Source of the DNA: Candidatus Methanomethylophilaceae archaeon | GTDB lineage: Archaea; Thermoplasmatota; Thermoplasmata; Methanomassiliicoccales; Methanomethylophilaceae | Length of the DNA: 16,566 nucleotides | Reading direction: 5' to 3' | Assembly: GCA_016296195.1 (NCBI GenBank) | Contig: JAEDJU010000017.1 | Span: 1 to 16,566 of the forward strand | Shown here: positions 6,024 through 13,885 of the stretch, piece after piece | How positions within the stretch are numbered: the first letter of the stretch is position 1 | Layout of the letters: the number at the start of each line of letters is the position of its first letter | Translations under genes and position numbers: made by a program | Notes under the pieces: model-generated | What the model was told of the DNA's origin: nothing | The model's input: only the letters and a program-made list of their open reading frames with translations | Databases searched by the model: none

Positions 6024-7108
6024 AGGATCGTATCTATCGTGATGCCAACGCAGGTGACCCGTACGCCTGTCTTGGTGTCGCCTATTACTATCACACAGGT
6101 AAGGAGCAGGAGCAGGACTACGCCACCGCCATCAAATGGTATGAGAGGGCGGCGGAGGGCAAATGCCCCAGGGCCCATTGGGAACTCGCCAAGATCTACA
6201 GGGACGGGGAGGTGGTCCCCAGGGACCTCTCGCATTATGTGGAGCATCTCCGTGCATCGGCGGAGCTCGGCAATTCCGAGGCCCAGTTGGCCCTCGGGAT
6301 GGAGTGTCTCGAGGGATTCATCGTCAAACAGGACGAGGCGGAGGCTTTCGCCTGGTTCAGGAAAGCAGCGGAGAGCGGAGAGTCCATGGCCAAGTTCAGG
6401 GTCGGATACTGCTATTCCCGTGGTATCGGTGTCCCCCGTTCCAGGACGGAGGCGGAGATGTGGTACTCCTCCACAGGACTCACCGGAGATGCGGAGCTGT
6501 TCATGGAGCTCGGAATGAACTTCGAGTACGGGTTGAACGGAATCATCCACAACGAGGTGGAGGCCGGGAGATGGTACAAGTTCGGTGCCGATATGGGCCA
6601 TGAGAAGTGCATGATTTGCTGGAGGTCCCTCATGGCCGGTCTCAACGGTGAGACCAAGGACACGTTGGAGGTCAGGATGCACAAACTGTCCACCTGCAAC
6701 ACACAGAAGGAGACCAACATCAGGGATTCGGCACTGGAGATGGCCGACGAGTGTCTGGACATGGGCGATGAGGCCAAGGCCTTCTCATACTACGAGAGGG
6801 CGGCAGGGTTGGGAAGTCCAGTCGCCATGTTCACCATAGGCATGATGTACCATCTGGGGATCTACGTGAAGCGCAACGACAAGAAGGCTTTCGAGATTCT
6901 CATCCGTGCCGCCAGTGCGGGTTCGGAGGATGCACAGTTCTATCTCGGCAGGATGTACGATGAGGGGAAGCTCCCCAAGGACGAGAACCAGGTCATGAGG
7001 TACTACGCCCAGGCCGCCGCCAACGGTTTCCTGCCAGCATTCTATTACCTCGGGAGGTACATCGACCACCCGGAGATATACGTCCGCAGGACGAGATCGA
7101 GGAGATGA
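6020..7108 (+). CDS. Sel1-like repeat protein with interrupted array, GTG start
   Basis: The 362-residue product starts at a GTG inside GTGA, overlapping the upstream stop; a GGAG motif lies about ten bases before. It holds about eight SLR units. Those up to residue 190 include EQDYATAIKWYERAAEG and KQDEAEAFAWFRKAAESG. A non-repeat stretch follows at about 195-235 (CMICWRSLMAGLNGETKDTLEV...), containing several cysteines. A second block runs from about 240 to 350 (DEAKAFSYYERAAGLG, KRNDKKAFEILIRAASAG, KDENQVMRYYAQAAANG). The end is strongly basic (RRTRSRR). No signal peptide is seen. The broken array distinguishes it from its neighbours and may mark a hinge or a specific binding surface; this is inference. 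One base separates its stop from the next ATG. Confidence 0.87.
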   Translation: MKDRIYRDANAGDPYACLGVAYYYHTGKEQEQDYATAIKWYERAAEGKCPRAHWELAKIYRDGEVVPRDLSHYVEHLRASAELGNSEAQLALGMECLEGFIVKQDEAEAFAWFRKAAESGESMAKFRVGYCYSRGIGVPRSRTEAEMWYSSTGLTGDAELFMELGMNFEYGLNGIIHNEVEAGRWYKFGADMGHEKCMICWRSLMAGLNGETKDTLEVRMHKLSTCNTQKETNIRDSALEMADECLDMGDEAKAFSYYERAAGLGSPVAMFTIGMMYHLGIYVKRNDKKAFEILIRAASAGSEDAQFYLGRMYDEGKLPKDENQVMRYYAQAAANGFLPAFYYLGRYIDHPEIYVRRTRSRR

Positions 7109-7109
7109 C

Positions 7110-7835
7110 ATGTCGTTCGAATCAGTTTTCAAAGCAGCCCGTGAGGGGGATCAGGACGCCCAGGTCGCGATGGGGTACCTCTTCTACAAGGGGGATGGGG
7201 TCACCCAGGACAGGAGGGAGGCCGCACGTTGGTTCGGTCTCGCCGCCGATCAGGGCAATGCGGAGGCCATGTGCAACCTCGGTCACATGAGGGCCCACGG
7301 TGCGGGGATGAGGGCGGACCTGGAGAAGGCGATGGAGCTCTACACGAAATCCGCCGAACTCGGTTACGCCAGGGCTATGTTCAACCTCGGTTTCATGTAC
7401 TCCGATGTGGAGGGGATACCGCAGGATTGGGAGAAGGCCCTGTACTGGTACACCCGTGCCGCCGACGAGGGCAACATAATGGCACTCTACAGGGTAGGTG
7501 TCATCAACGAGGAGGGTCGTGGAAAGGAACCTGACTTCGTGAAGGCTACCGACTGCTACACCAGATGCCTGGACGGGGGATACCCCAAGGCAGGATACAG
7601 GCTCGGGATGATGCATCTCGAGGGCAGGGGCGTCCCCGCGAACGCCGACAAGGCCTCCAAGTTCTTCATCAAGGCAGCCGACATGGGTTCTGAGGATGCC
7701 ATGTGCATGCTCGGGAAGATGTCACTTTCCGGAGAGGGCATGGTCAAGAGCGTCAACAACGCTAGGAAATGGCTTCAGAAGGCCGCCATACGCGGAAGTC
7801 AAGAGGCAGCTTCCATCCTGGAGGGTATGCAATGA
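7110..7835 (+). CDS. Compact Sel1-like repeat protein, six repeats
   Basis: This 241-residue protein is a clean SLR array from near residue 4 to the end. It has six units: GDGVTQDRREAARWF, GAGMRADLEKAMELY, VEGIPQDWEKALYWY, GRGKEPDFVKATDCY, GRGVPANADKASKFF and GEGMVKSVNNARKWL. Each unit is about 36 residues, and their regularity suggests recent duplication or strong structural constraint. There is no export signal or membrane segment. GAGGAG directly before the start, inside the end of the upstream gene, serves as a close ribosome-binding site. Its stop overlaps the paaK start (ATGA), which couples an apparently non-enzymatic scaffold to a metabolic enzyme. The partner is not known. Confidence 0.9.
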   Translation: MSFESVFKAAREGDQDAQVAMGYLFYKGDGVTQDRREAARWFGLAADQGNAEAMCNLGHMRAHGAGMRADLEKAMELYTKSAELGYARAMFNLGFMYSDVEGIPQDWEKALYWYTRAADEGNIMALYRVGVINEEGRGKEPDFVKATDCYTRCLDGGYPKAGYRLGMMHLEGRGVPANADKASKFFIKAADMGSEDAMCMLGKMSLSGEGMVKSVNNARKWLQKAAIRGSQEAASILEGMQ

Positions 7836-9067
7836 GGATGAACGGGTTCCAGAGGGAGATAATCCTGGATCTCCTATCCTCCATCAAGGAGCGCAGTCCG
7901 TTCTACGCCGAGAAGTTCAAGGATGTGGACATAACCTCCATCGAGACGCAGGAGGATTTCGAGACCCTTCCGTTCACCGACAAGGCAGATCTGAGGGCGG
8001 CGTACCCTCTGGGCTTGGCGGCCGTACCCGAGAAGGACATCGTCAGGATACATTCATCATCCGGTACCACCGGAACACCCGTCGTCATCCCCTACACCAA
8101 GAAGGATGTGGAGGACTGGGCGGTCATGTTCGAACGCTGTTACAGGATGGCCGGTATAACCGAGAGGGACAGGATACAGATCACCCCCGGATACGGTCTC
8201 TGGACCGCAGGGATAGGTTTCCAGGCGGGATGCGAGAGGCTCGGTGCGATGGCCGTCCCGATGGGTCCCGGCAACACCGACAAGCAGCTCCGCATGATGG
8301 TCGATATGAGATCCACGGTCCTTTGCGCCACCTCGTCCTACGCCCTCCTTCTGGCGGAGGAGATAAAGAAACGCGGGATAAGGGACCAGATATGCCTTCG
8401 CAAAGGGGTCATAGGTTCGGAACGCTGGGGAGACAAGATGAGGCAGAGCATCGCCGACGATCTCGGTGTCGAGTTCTACGATATCTACGGTCTCACCGAG
8501 ATCTACGGTCCAGGAATCGGAATCAGCTGCGACTACCGCAACGGTATCCACATGTGGGACGATTACATCTATTTCGAGATCATCGATCCCAAGACCGGAA
8601 GGACCGTTCCCGATGGTACTGTCGGGGAGCTCGTCATAACGACACTCAGGAAGGAGGGTGCCCCGCTGATAAGGTACAGGACCCACGACCTCACCAGGAT
8701 AATCCCAGGGGAGTGTCCCTGCGGTTCCAGGTTCCCCCGGATAGACATCATCGTCGGAAGGACCGATGATATGGTGAAGGTCAAGGGGGTCAACATGTTC
8801 CCTGCACAGTTCGACGAGGTCCTCTCGTCCATGGATTCCGCATCAGGGGAGTATCAGGTCATGATAGACCATCTTAACGGTAAGGACATCATCACCGTCT
8901 ATTTCGAGACGGATGTTCCGGAGGCTGACAGACCCGCCGCCGAGAAGGACCTGGTGGAGAGGATCAAGTCCAGGATCAACATCACCGTGATCCCCCGTGC
9001 AGTGGACCTCGGATACCTTCCGAGGAGCGAAAAGAAGACCAACCGCATCTTCGACAACAGGTACTGA
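7832..9067 (+). CDS. paaK: Phenylacetate-CoA ligase-family aryl acid:CoA ligase
   Basis: This 411-residue protein belongs to the ANL adenylating superfamily, PaaK branch. Seen motifs are the P-loop SSSGTTGTP (75-83), YGLTE (219-223), YRTHD (282-286), GRTDDMVKVKG (309-319) and a C-terminal lysine in RSEKKTNRIFDNR (K401/K402). The enzyme activates an aryl acid with ATP and joins it to CoA in the cytosol. In archaea, PaaK-type ligases can supply aryl-acetyl-CoA to indolepyruvate/aryl-pyruvate ferredoxin oxidoreductases for making aromatic amino acids from imported acids; that use here is inferred. It is somewhat shorter than the usual 430-440 residues. The start at 7832 overlaps the upstream stop and has GGAGGG seven bases before it; an in-frame ATG at 7769 lies deep in the upstream gene and was rejected. 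Four bases separate it from the next gene. Confidence 0.88.
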   Translation: MRMNGFQREIILDLLSSIKERSPFYAEKFKDVDITSIETQEDFETLPFTDKADLRAAYPLGLAAVPEKDIVRIHSSSGTTGTPVVIPYTKKDVEDWAVMFERCYRMAGITERDRIQITPGYGLWTAGIGFQAGCERLGAMAVPMGPGNTDKQLRMMVDMRSTVLCATSSYALLLAEEIKKRGIRDQICLRKGVIGSERWGDKMRQSIADDLGVEFYDIYGLTEIYGPGIGISCDYRNGIHMWDDYIYFEIIDPKTGRTVPDGTVGELVITTLRKEGAPLIRYRTHDLTRIIPGECPCGSRFPRIDIIVGRTDDMVKVKGVNMFPAQFDEVLSSMDSASGEYQVMIDHLNGKDIITVYFETDVPEADRPAAEKDLVERIKSRINITVIPRAVDLGYLPRSEKKTNRIFDNRY

Positions 9068-9071
9068 TCGT

Positions 9072-9854
9072 ATGAGGGAGTTGGACGTCATCGTTGGGGC
9101 CCTCAGGGATGCTGCCCGTATCGTCATGGGAGGGGACCGTTCCGCCGAATCCAAGGAGACCATCGTGGGCACATACGACGTGGTCACGGGTTCGGATGTC
9201 GCGGCTGAGGAACTCATAATCTCGAGGATAAGGGAGTCCTTTCCGGATGACACCATAATCTCCGAGGAGACGAACCCCGATGCTGTGGTGACGGGGAGGA
9301 CCTGGGCGATAGATCCCATAGATGGGACCATGAACTACACCCGCGGGATCCCGCTCTTCGGGATGCAGGCCGTCTTCATGGAGGATGGGGTCCCGAAGGC
9401 TTCCGCCATCTATCTGCCCGTTCAGGGGGAGATGTTCACCGCATCCTCCGAGGGTGCGTTCCTCAACGGTGAGGCAATAAAAGTGTCCGATCCCAGGCCA
9501 TTGAAGAAGTGCATCATGTCCACGGGGGATTTCAGCAGGAAGTCCGAGACCTTCAGGAAGGCCCAGGCAGTCCTCCTCGGCGAATGCTATGACGATATCG
9601 CCAGATTCAAGGTCATGGGAGCCGCCTGCATCGATTTCGCCTATCTCGCCTGCGGTCGCACCGACCTCCATGTCAGGTTCGTCAACAGGATATGGGATTT
9701 CATGCCCGGACTATATCTGGCTGAGATGGCAGGCGCTGTCTACGACCACGGGATCTTCGAGAAGGACAGGATACTTATCATGTGTTCCTCGGAACAGGTC
9801 CTCGCGGAGGCCATGGATATAATCTATCCGAGACTAGAACGCTGTTTCAGATGA
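9072..9854 (+). CDS. Inositol monophosphatase-family sugar phosphatase
   Basis: The 260-residue protein shows the Mg-dependent, Li-sensitive phosphatase signature: SEETN (64-68) with metal ligand E65/E66, WAIDPIDGTMNYTRG (78-92) with D81 and D84, and a late GAACIDFAYLACGRTDLHV..IWDFMPG block (183-213) holding the third metal aspartate D209. The usual WD-x-AAG is changed to WDFMPG. In archaea this family includes inositol-1-phosphatase, needed for inositol lipids and solutes, and fructose-1,6-bisphosphatase of gluconeogenesis; sequence alone does not separate them. The start was set at 9072, four bases after the paaK stop, since the in-frame ATG at 8997 lies within paaK. It closes the run of five plus-strand genes begun by the SLR proteins. 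About 160 bases without a gene follow before the convergent rfcS. Confidence 0.88.
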   Translation: MRELDVIVGALRDAARIVMGGDRSAESKETIVGTYDVVTGSDVAAEELIISRIRESFPDDTIISEETNPDAVVTGRTWAIDPIDGTMNYTRGIPLFGMQAVFMEDGVPKASAIYLPVQGEMFTASSEGAFLNGEAIKVSDPRPLKKCIMSTGDFSRKSETFRKAQAVLLGECYDDIARFKVMGAACIDFAYLACGRTDLHVRFVNRIWDFMPGLYLAEMAGAVYDHGIFEKDRILIMCSSEQVLAEAMDIIYPRLERCFR

Positions 9855-9968
9855 TTCCCAGGTCAATTCTGTTCAGGGGATCTCCGGATATCTCCTCTTA
9901 CCGATGAGTACGTCCAGTCGAAGAGCATGATCCCGTTCTCCTGTTCTTATGCGAGTGTTATAATCTAT

Positions 9969-10003
9969 CTTTATAATGATAAAGGAAAAAGGAAGGTGAA
10001 AAG
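9969..10003 (-). terminator. T-rich tract and hairpin downstream of rfcS
   Basis: On the minus strand, beginning about 15 bases after the rfcS stop, come T-rich runs (CTTTTCACC, CTTTTTCC, CTTTATC). They are followed by a perfect six-pair stem, CTTTAT-AATG-ATAAAG, at 9969-9984. T-rich tracts are the main archaeal termination signal, so this is a probable rfcS terminator. The same segment is purine-rich on the plus strand and would not stop the IMPase transcript in the same way. Confidence 0.45.
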
Positions 10004-10018
10004 AGGGGATAGGAACCC

Positions 10019-10978
10019 TCATCTCTTGTTTCCGCCTACCATCACCAGGTAGGCGAGGAGAGCCTCGAGCTGAATCCTCTCGTTGCTTCCCTCGACGATG
10101 CGGAACTCGATCTCCCCGGTCTTGTCCATCAATCTCACCTTCTCGGAGTCGGTGATTGTCAGATCGAATATGGCAGAGTGCATCTGTCTGATAATGTCCT
10201 GTCCGGAGAGTCCGAAGGTTATCATGGTCTCATCGAGCATGTTCCTTGCCTTGACGAAATCACCTGACAGAGCAGTTTCCAACATATTCTTGACGGCCTC
10301 GGGATTCGCCATCCCTGTGGTCTGGTAGATGAGGTCCAGGTCCACGGTCTTCCCGAGTGAAGCGGCAACCTGCAGTGAGTTCACGGCACGCCTCATGTCA
10401 CCGCGTGCGACGTGGATCAGGCCCTTCATGGCATCCTCGGTGATATCCACGTTCTCCTTGGTCACTATCATCTGGAGGAACTCCCTGATGTCATCCGTCG
10501 TCAGGGGTTTGAACCTGAACACGGCACATCTGGACTGGATCGGATCGATGATCTTCGAGGAGTAGTTGCAGGAGAGGATGAACCTGCAGATCCCGGAGTA
10601 CTTCTCCATGGTCCTCCTGAGGGCAGCCTGAGCATCGGATGTCAGTGCGTCTGCCTCATCCATGAATATTATCTTGAACTCGGCACCGCCAAGGGGGGAT
10701 GTTCTGGCGAACTCCTTGATCTTTCCACGGACGACATCGATTCCCCTCTCGTCGGAGGCGTTGAGTTCGATGAAGTTGCCCTTCCATTCATCCCCGAACA
10801 TCCCTCTGGCCAATGCCAGGGAGCATGTGGTCTTACCCGTTCCGGCGGGACCGGTGAGCAGGAGATGGGGCATGTTCCTGGACTCGACGTAGGATTTCAG
10901 TCTCTCGGTGACGTGTTTCTGACCGACGACGTCGTCGAGGGTCCTGGGCCTGTATTTCTCCGTCCAGATCTCGTTCAT
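10019..10978 (-). CDS. rfcS: Replication factor C small subunit (clamp loader)
   Basis: This 319-residue AAA+ protein loads the PCNA sliding clamp on DNA together with RfcL. Motifs follow the archaeal RfcS pattern: EKYRP near the N-terminus (7-11), Walker A GPAGTGKT (43-50), LNASDERG (72-79), Walker B IIFMDEAD (103-110), sensor 1 SCN (136-138) and the SRC motif (149-151) that contacts DNA-bound partners. The C-terminal collar domain fills the last third. The length is normal and no intein interrupts the Walker A region, a common insertion point in other archaea. The start at 10978 is the only one giving the conserved MNEIWTEKYRP opening. A TATA-like ATTTTATC lies about 33 bases upstream; no ribosome-binding site is apparent. 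The gene is divergent from the zinc-ribbon gene and convergent with the IMPase gene. Confidence 0.97.
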   Translation of the reverse strand: MNEIWTEKYRPRTLDDVVGQKHVTERLKSYVESRNMPHLLLTGPAGTGKTTCSLALARGMFGDEWKGNFIELNASDERGIDVVRGKIKEFARTSPLGGAEFKIIFMDEADALTSDAQAALRRTMEKYSGICRFILSCNYSSKIIDPIQSRCAVFRFKPLTTDDIREFLQMIVTKENVDITEDAMKGLIHVARGDMRRAVNSLQVAASLGKTVDLDLIYQTTGMANPEAVKNMLETALSGDFVKARNMLDETMITFGLSGQDIIRQMHSAIFDLTITDSEKVRLMDKTGEIEFRIVEGSNERIQLEALLAYLVMVGGNKR

Positions 10979-11005
10979 GGTGACCGTGACGGGCTAAGGT
11001 GATAG

Positions 11006-11018
11006 ATGATAAAATCAT
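11006..11018 (-). promoter_or_regulatory. rfcS TATA box embedded in a palindrome
   Basis: ATGAT-AAA-ATCAT is an inverted repeat with five-base arms. On the minus strand it contains ATTTTATC, a TATA-like element centred about 33 bases before the rfcS ATG. A protein binding the palindrome would compete directly with TBP, but the match is short and may be chance. Confidence 0.45.
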
Positions 11019-11200
11019 GTCGATTGGGACAACTCGGAGGGTGGCCGATCGTATCCGAATGAGTAATCTCAGCCCTCATGCACTCCGTCCGGATATCACC
11101 GTCTTCGCAGGAATCTCTCTTATCAGGAGCATGTATGCCTACGGTTTCCATTCAGTTCATTGTTACCATATACGGTGGAACCATCGCAATGATAACTACC

Positions 11201-11209
11201 TTTTAAATA
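11201..11209 (+). promoter_or_regulatory. TATA box of the zinc-ribbon/TM2 gene
   Basis: TTTTAAATA lies about 34 bases before the ATG at 11239, giving a leader of under ten bases. It supports this start over in-frame upstream ATGs such as the one at 10999. The rest of the gap 10979-11200 shows no gene. Confidence 0.6.
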
Positions 11210-11238
11210 CAATATACATAACAGACATCTGGATTCGA

Positions 11239-11649
11239 ATGTACTGCAGGAACTGTGGTAGGGAACTGGAGGCGGATGTCAACTTCTGCCCCGCATGCGG
11301 ATATTCCTCGAATGGTACCACCCAAAGGGCTGGGAACACCCAGACGGCCATCCTCATGCACAAGAAGAGCGAGGGTCTCACCCTTCTGCTGTCCATACTG
11401 TTGACAGGTGTCGGGCACATCTATGCGGGCAAGATAGCCGATGGATTCGTCCTGTTGGCATTCCAGGTGGCTCTGGCCGTGGGAATGTTCGTCTCGCTCA
11501 TGTTCATGGACAACATGGTGTCGTTCATCATCCTGGTAGTTCTGGGATTAGTGGCGTTCATCGTGTGGATATACTCTATCGCGGATGCGAACAAACAGGT
11601 GAAGTACTACAATGCCAAGCTGTTGGAGGACGGTCAGCCTCCCTGGTGA
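11239..11649 (+). CDS. Zinc-ribbon protein with TM2-like membrane domain
   Basis: The 136-residue protein opens with a zinc ribbon, MYCRNCGRE..NFCPACG (C3, C6, C17, C20). A polar linker of about 25 residues follows, and then a hydrophobic domain from residue 46 to 116. The segment LLLSILLTGVGHIYAGK followed by two longer hydrophobic stretches and WIYSIADANKQVKYYN resembles the TM2 domain. This domain has a membrane hairpin, often found fused to zinc ribbons in archaea and bacteria. No function is established; a cytosolic zinc-binding head on a membrane anchor is what the sequence shows. The start was chosen because the zinc ribbon begins immediately after this ATG and the TATA box lies just upstream. 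A strong hairpin follows the gene. It appears to be a single-gene unit. Confidence 0.75.
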   Translation: MYCRNCGRELEADVNFCPACGYSSNGTTQRAGNTQTAILMHKKSEGLTLLLSILLTGVGHIYAGKIADGFVLLAFQVALAVGMFVSLMFMDNMVSFIILVVLGLVAFIVWIYSIADANKQVKYYNAKLLEDGQPPW

Positions 11650-11673
11650 GATATCACCTTCTCCCGATCATCT

Positions 11674-11702
11674 GGTCCGGATCCCCATCCGGGGGTCGGA
11701 CC
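11674..11702 (+). terminator. GC-rich hairpin after the zinc-ribbon gene
   Basis: GGTCCG pairs with CGGACC, and the stem continues through CCC/GGG with a small internal mismatch, closing a short loop. It begins 24 bases after the stop at 11649. A weak T-containing stretch and then TTTTT (11722-11726) follow, though the latter belongs to the next promoter. It probably ends the upstream transcript or shields the downstream promoter; the T-run is poor. Confidence 0.45.
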
Positions 11703-11721
11703 ACCTTCAAACTTCACCTAG

Positions 11722-11729
11722 TTTTTAAC
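11722..11729 (+). promoter_or_regulatory. TATA box of the NIF3-orc1-ttuA unit
   Basis: TTTTTAAC is centred about 29 bases before the ATG at 11755, so the message should have little or no leader. No other clear promoter was seen before the end of the three-gene unit at 14801. Confidence 0.5.
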
Positions 11730-11754
11730 TATCTCCGATGCATCACCATCGACC

Positions 11755-12717
11755 ATGAAGATCTACGATGCCTACAGACTCGCCATCGAGACAGGTATGT
11801 CCAAGGATCCCCGTCCCGAGGCGGAGGTCAAGAAGGTTCTATCCGATGCGAACGAGGCGTACGAAAAGCTCGAGGATGACAGGAAGGACCTGTTCGACAC
11901 CGAGCGTCTCTGGAACCCCTACACAGATTCCAGGTTCAGTGCCCTCGCCGAGGAGTCCAAGGACATCGATGTCACCAAGGTCATGTGGGGTATCGACATC
12001 GGAACCGGCGAGGTCCTCCTGGCAGACAGGCTCAGGGAGAAGGGAAGGGACATCTCCGCCCTCGTGGCCCACCACCCCATCGGTACCGCCAGGTCCAGGT
12101 TCCCGGAGGTCATGTCCATACAGGCGGACATGTTCCACAACGCCGGAATGCCCATCAACGTCGCGGAGGGCATCCTGAAGCCCAGGGTCGATGAGGTCCT
12201 CAGGAACGTGCTTGGATCGAACTACAACCAGGCCGTGGATGCCGCCAAGTTGCTGGGGATCCCCCTTTTCAACGTCCATTCCCCTGCCGACAACATGGTG
12301 CAGGACTACCTCGAGGTGCTGTTCTCCGAGAAGGTCCCCTACAGGATGTCGGACATCATCGACACCCTCCTGACCGAGCCCGAGTTCAGGTCCGCCGCCA
12401 GATGCAACGACGGGCCCAGGATCATGGTCGGATCCAAGGATGACAGGTGTGGCAGGGTCGTGTTCAAGATGACCGGTGGTACCTCCGGACCCAAGGAGAT
12501 GTATCAGAAACTGGCCGATGCCGGTGTTGGAACCGTGGTCGGGATGCATTTCCCCGAGAGTCATTACGAGGAGGCCAGGAAGGCCAACGTCAACCTCGTA
12601 ATATCTGGTCACATGGCATCAGATTCCCTCGGAATTAATCTCATATCCGATGTCTGGGAGAGGGAGGGCATAGAGGTCATCCCCTGCTCCGGACTCATCC
12701 GCTGCAGCAGGAACTGA
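11755..12717 (+). CDS. NIF3-like (DUF34) dinuclear metal-centre protein
   Basis: The 320-residue protein matches the archaeal NIF3-like pattern. It has an N-terminal segment ending in ERLWNPYTDSR (50-60), MWGIDIGTGEVLLADRL (77-93), the metal-binding HHP at 106-108, NVAEG (135-139), VHSPADN (174-180), and a final SGHMASDSLGIN (285-296) with a second histidine (H286) and D290. In the family, a His-rich pair of motifs binds two metal ions in a ring-shaped oligomer. The biochemical role is unsettled; database names such as NGG1p-interacting factor reflect yeast history, not function here. The start at 11755 is set by the TATA box and the typical MKIYDAYRLAIE opening. One base separates its stop from the Orc1 start, so the two are probably cotranscribed. 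Confidence 0.75.
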   Translation: MKIYDAYRLAIETGMSKDPRPEAEVKKVLSDANEAYEKLEDDRKDLFDTERLWNPYTDSRFSALAEESKDIDVTKVMWGIDIGTGEVLLADRLREKGRDISALVAHHPIGTARSRFPEVMSIQADMFHNAGMPINVAEGILKPRVDEVLRNVLGSNYNQAVDAAKLLGIPLFNVHSPADNMVQDYLEVLFSEKVPYRMSDIIDTLLTEPEFRSAARCNDGPRIMVGSKDDRCGRVVFKMTGGTSGPKEMYQKLADAGVGTVVGMHFPESHYEEARKANVNLVISGHMASDSLGINLISDVWEREGIEVIPCSGLIRCSRN

Positions 12718-12718
12718 C

Positions 12719-13885
12719 ATGTTCGAATCCCGGTCCACCATAATCGCCGATGCGTCCAAACTCGACTACGACTACGTACCGAAGGTGCTGGTCGACAGGG
12801 ATGGGCAGATGCGTGACCTGGAGGTCCTGTTCCGTCCTCTGGCCCTGGATGGGAGGGCATGCAGCGCCTTCCTCACAGGCAGCGTGGGGACAGGTAAGAC
12901 CGCCACGGCGAAGAGGTTCTGTGCCGATATGGGCGATTACTGCAGGTCCAAGGGTAAGCCTATCGAGGTCATATTCGTCAACTGCAGGAACAGGGGTTCC
13001 GAGGCGTTCGTCATCCTGCAGATCATCAGGTTCTTCGATCCCGGATATCCTGACAGGGGCTTCTCCGTCGAGGAGATGGCACGTGTCCTCAGGAACCACC
13101 TCCAGGCGAACAAACGCAACCTGGTCATAGTCCTGGATGAGGCCGATTCCCTCATAGGGAAGAGTCAGATAGATCTGATCTACCAGCTCACGAGGTTCTC
13201 CGACGGTGCGTTGGATTCCGCAACCGTGTCCCTGATGCTGATCTCCCAGTATCCGATCATCGACAGGCTCGATGAAGCGTCCCGTTCCACGTTCAGGAGG
13301 TCCAACACCGTCACGTTCAACAGGTACACCGAGGAGGAGCTCCTGAGGATCGTCAAAGCCAGGGCGGAGGAGGCCATACTCCCCGGAAGGATAACCGACG
13401 ATTCATTGAGACAGATAGCTACCAGTGCGGCCGAGTACGGTGACGCCAGGATGGCCATCGAGCTTCTGGACAGGGCAGCCAACATCGCCGAGGGTGATGA
13501 CCTGGGCGAGATCGACGTGGAACACGTCCGTGCGGCCAAGGCCATGATATACAGCAATGTGACCGAGTCCAAGCTCATGTCGTTGGATTCCAACCAGCGC
13601 ATCGCACTTCTCGCCATCGCCAGGGCCATGAAGACCAATCTTGCCATTCCCATCTCCACTGCGGAGAAGACATATGCCGTGGTCTGTGAGGAGTATCAGA
13701 CAACCCCCCGCAAGCACACCCAGTTCTGGACATACATACAGAAGATGGAGGGCCAGGGCCTGTTGAGGACGGAGGTCGTCAGCGACGGTGGCAGGACCAC
13801 CATGATATCACTCCCCGATATCCCGTCCAAGGTACTCGCCATGAAGTTGGAATCACTGATGGAGGTCAAGGGGAATGAAATGTGA
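12719..13885 (+). CDS. orc1: Orc1/Cdc6-type replication initiator
   Basis: The 388-residue protein is an archaeal Orc1/Cdc6. It has an N-terminal AAA+ ATPase with Walker A GSVGTGKT (54-61), Walker B VIVLDEAD (136-143) and an arginine-containing SRSTFRRSNTVTF segment typical of sensor/arginine-finger regions near 190-205. A lid domain follows, and a C-terminal winged-helix region from about residue 290 (SNQRIALLAIARAM..) that binds origin DNA. The length is normal. It binds origin recognition boxes and helps load MCM. Many archaeal orc1 genes sit beside the origin; here it is internal to a transcription unit, with one base to the upstream gene and an 11-base overlap with the downstream gene. 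No clear origin recognition box repeat was seen in the flanks. It might therefore be a secondary paralogue acting elsewhere; this is inference. Confidence 0.9.
   Translation: MFESRSTIIADASKLDYDYVPKVLVDRDGQMRDLEVLFRPLALDGRACSAFLTGSVGTGKTATAKRFCADMGDYCRSKGKPIEVIFVNCRNRGSEAFVILQIIRFFDPGYPDRGFSVEEMARVLRNHLQANKRNLVIVLDEADSLIGKSQIDLIYQLTRFSDGALDSATVSLMLISQYPIIDRLDEASRSTFRRSNTVTFNRYTEEELLRIVKARAEEAILPGRITDDSLRQIATSAAEYGDARMAIELLDRAANIAEGDDLGEIDVEHVRAAKAMIYSNVTESKLMSLDSNQRIALLAIARAMKTNLAIPISTAEKTYAVVCEEYQTTPRKHTQFWTYIQKMEGQGLLRTEVVSDGGRTTMISLPDIPSKVLAMKLESLMEVKGNEM

Noticed and set aside
7696..8769. 357-codon plus-strand open frame overlapping paaK
   Set aside because: The product is Arg/Gly/His-rich low-complexity sequence in the wrong frame. 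The paaK frame has all ANL motifs.
11144..11182. GGTTTCCA...TGGAACC imperfect inverted repeat, considered as an origin recognition box
   Set aside because: It matches the archaeal ORB consensus only loosely, occurs once, and lacks the G-run and neighbouring copies expected of an origin.
11839..12612. 257-codon open frame antisense to the NIF3-like gene
   Set aside because: It has no recognisable domain, and the sense frame carries all NIF3 metal-binding motifs.
12720..12740. Sequence resembling a tRNA 3' end (GTTCGAATCCCGGTCCACCA)
   Set aside because: The bases before it cannot form the T-arm stem (ACATG against CCCGG) and no matching acceptor 5' strand or anticodon arm lies upstream. The segment is the first codons of orc1, so the likeness is coincidental.
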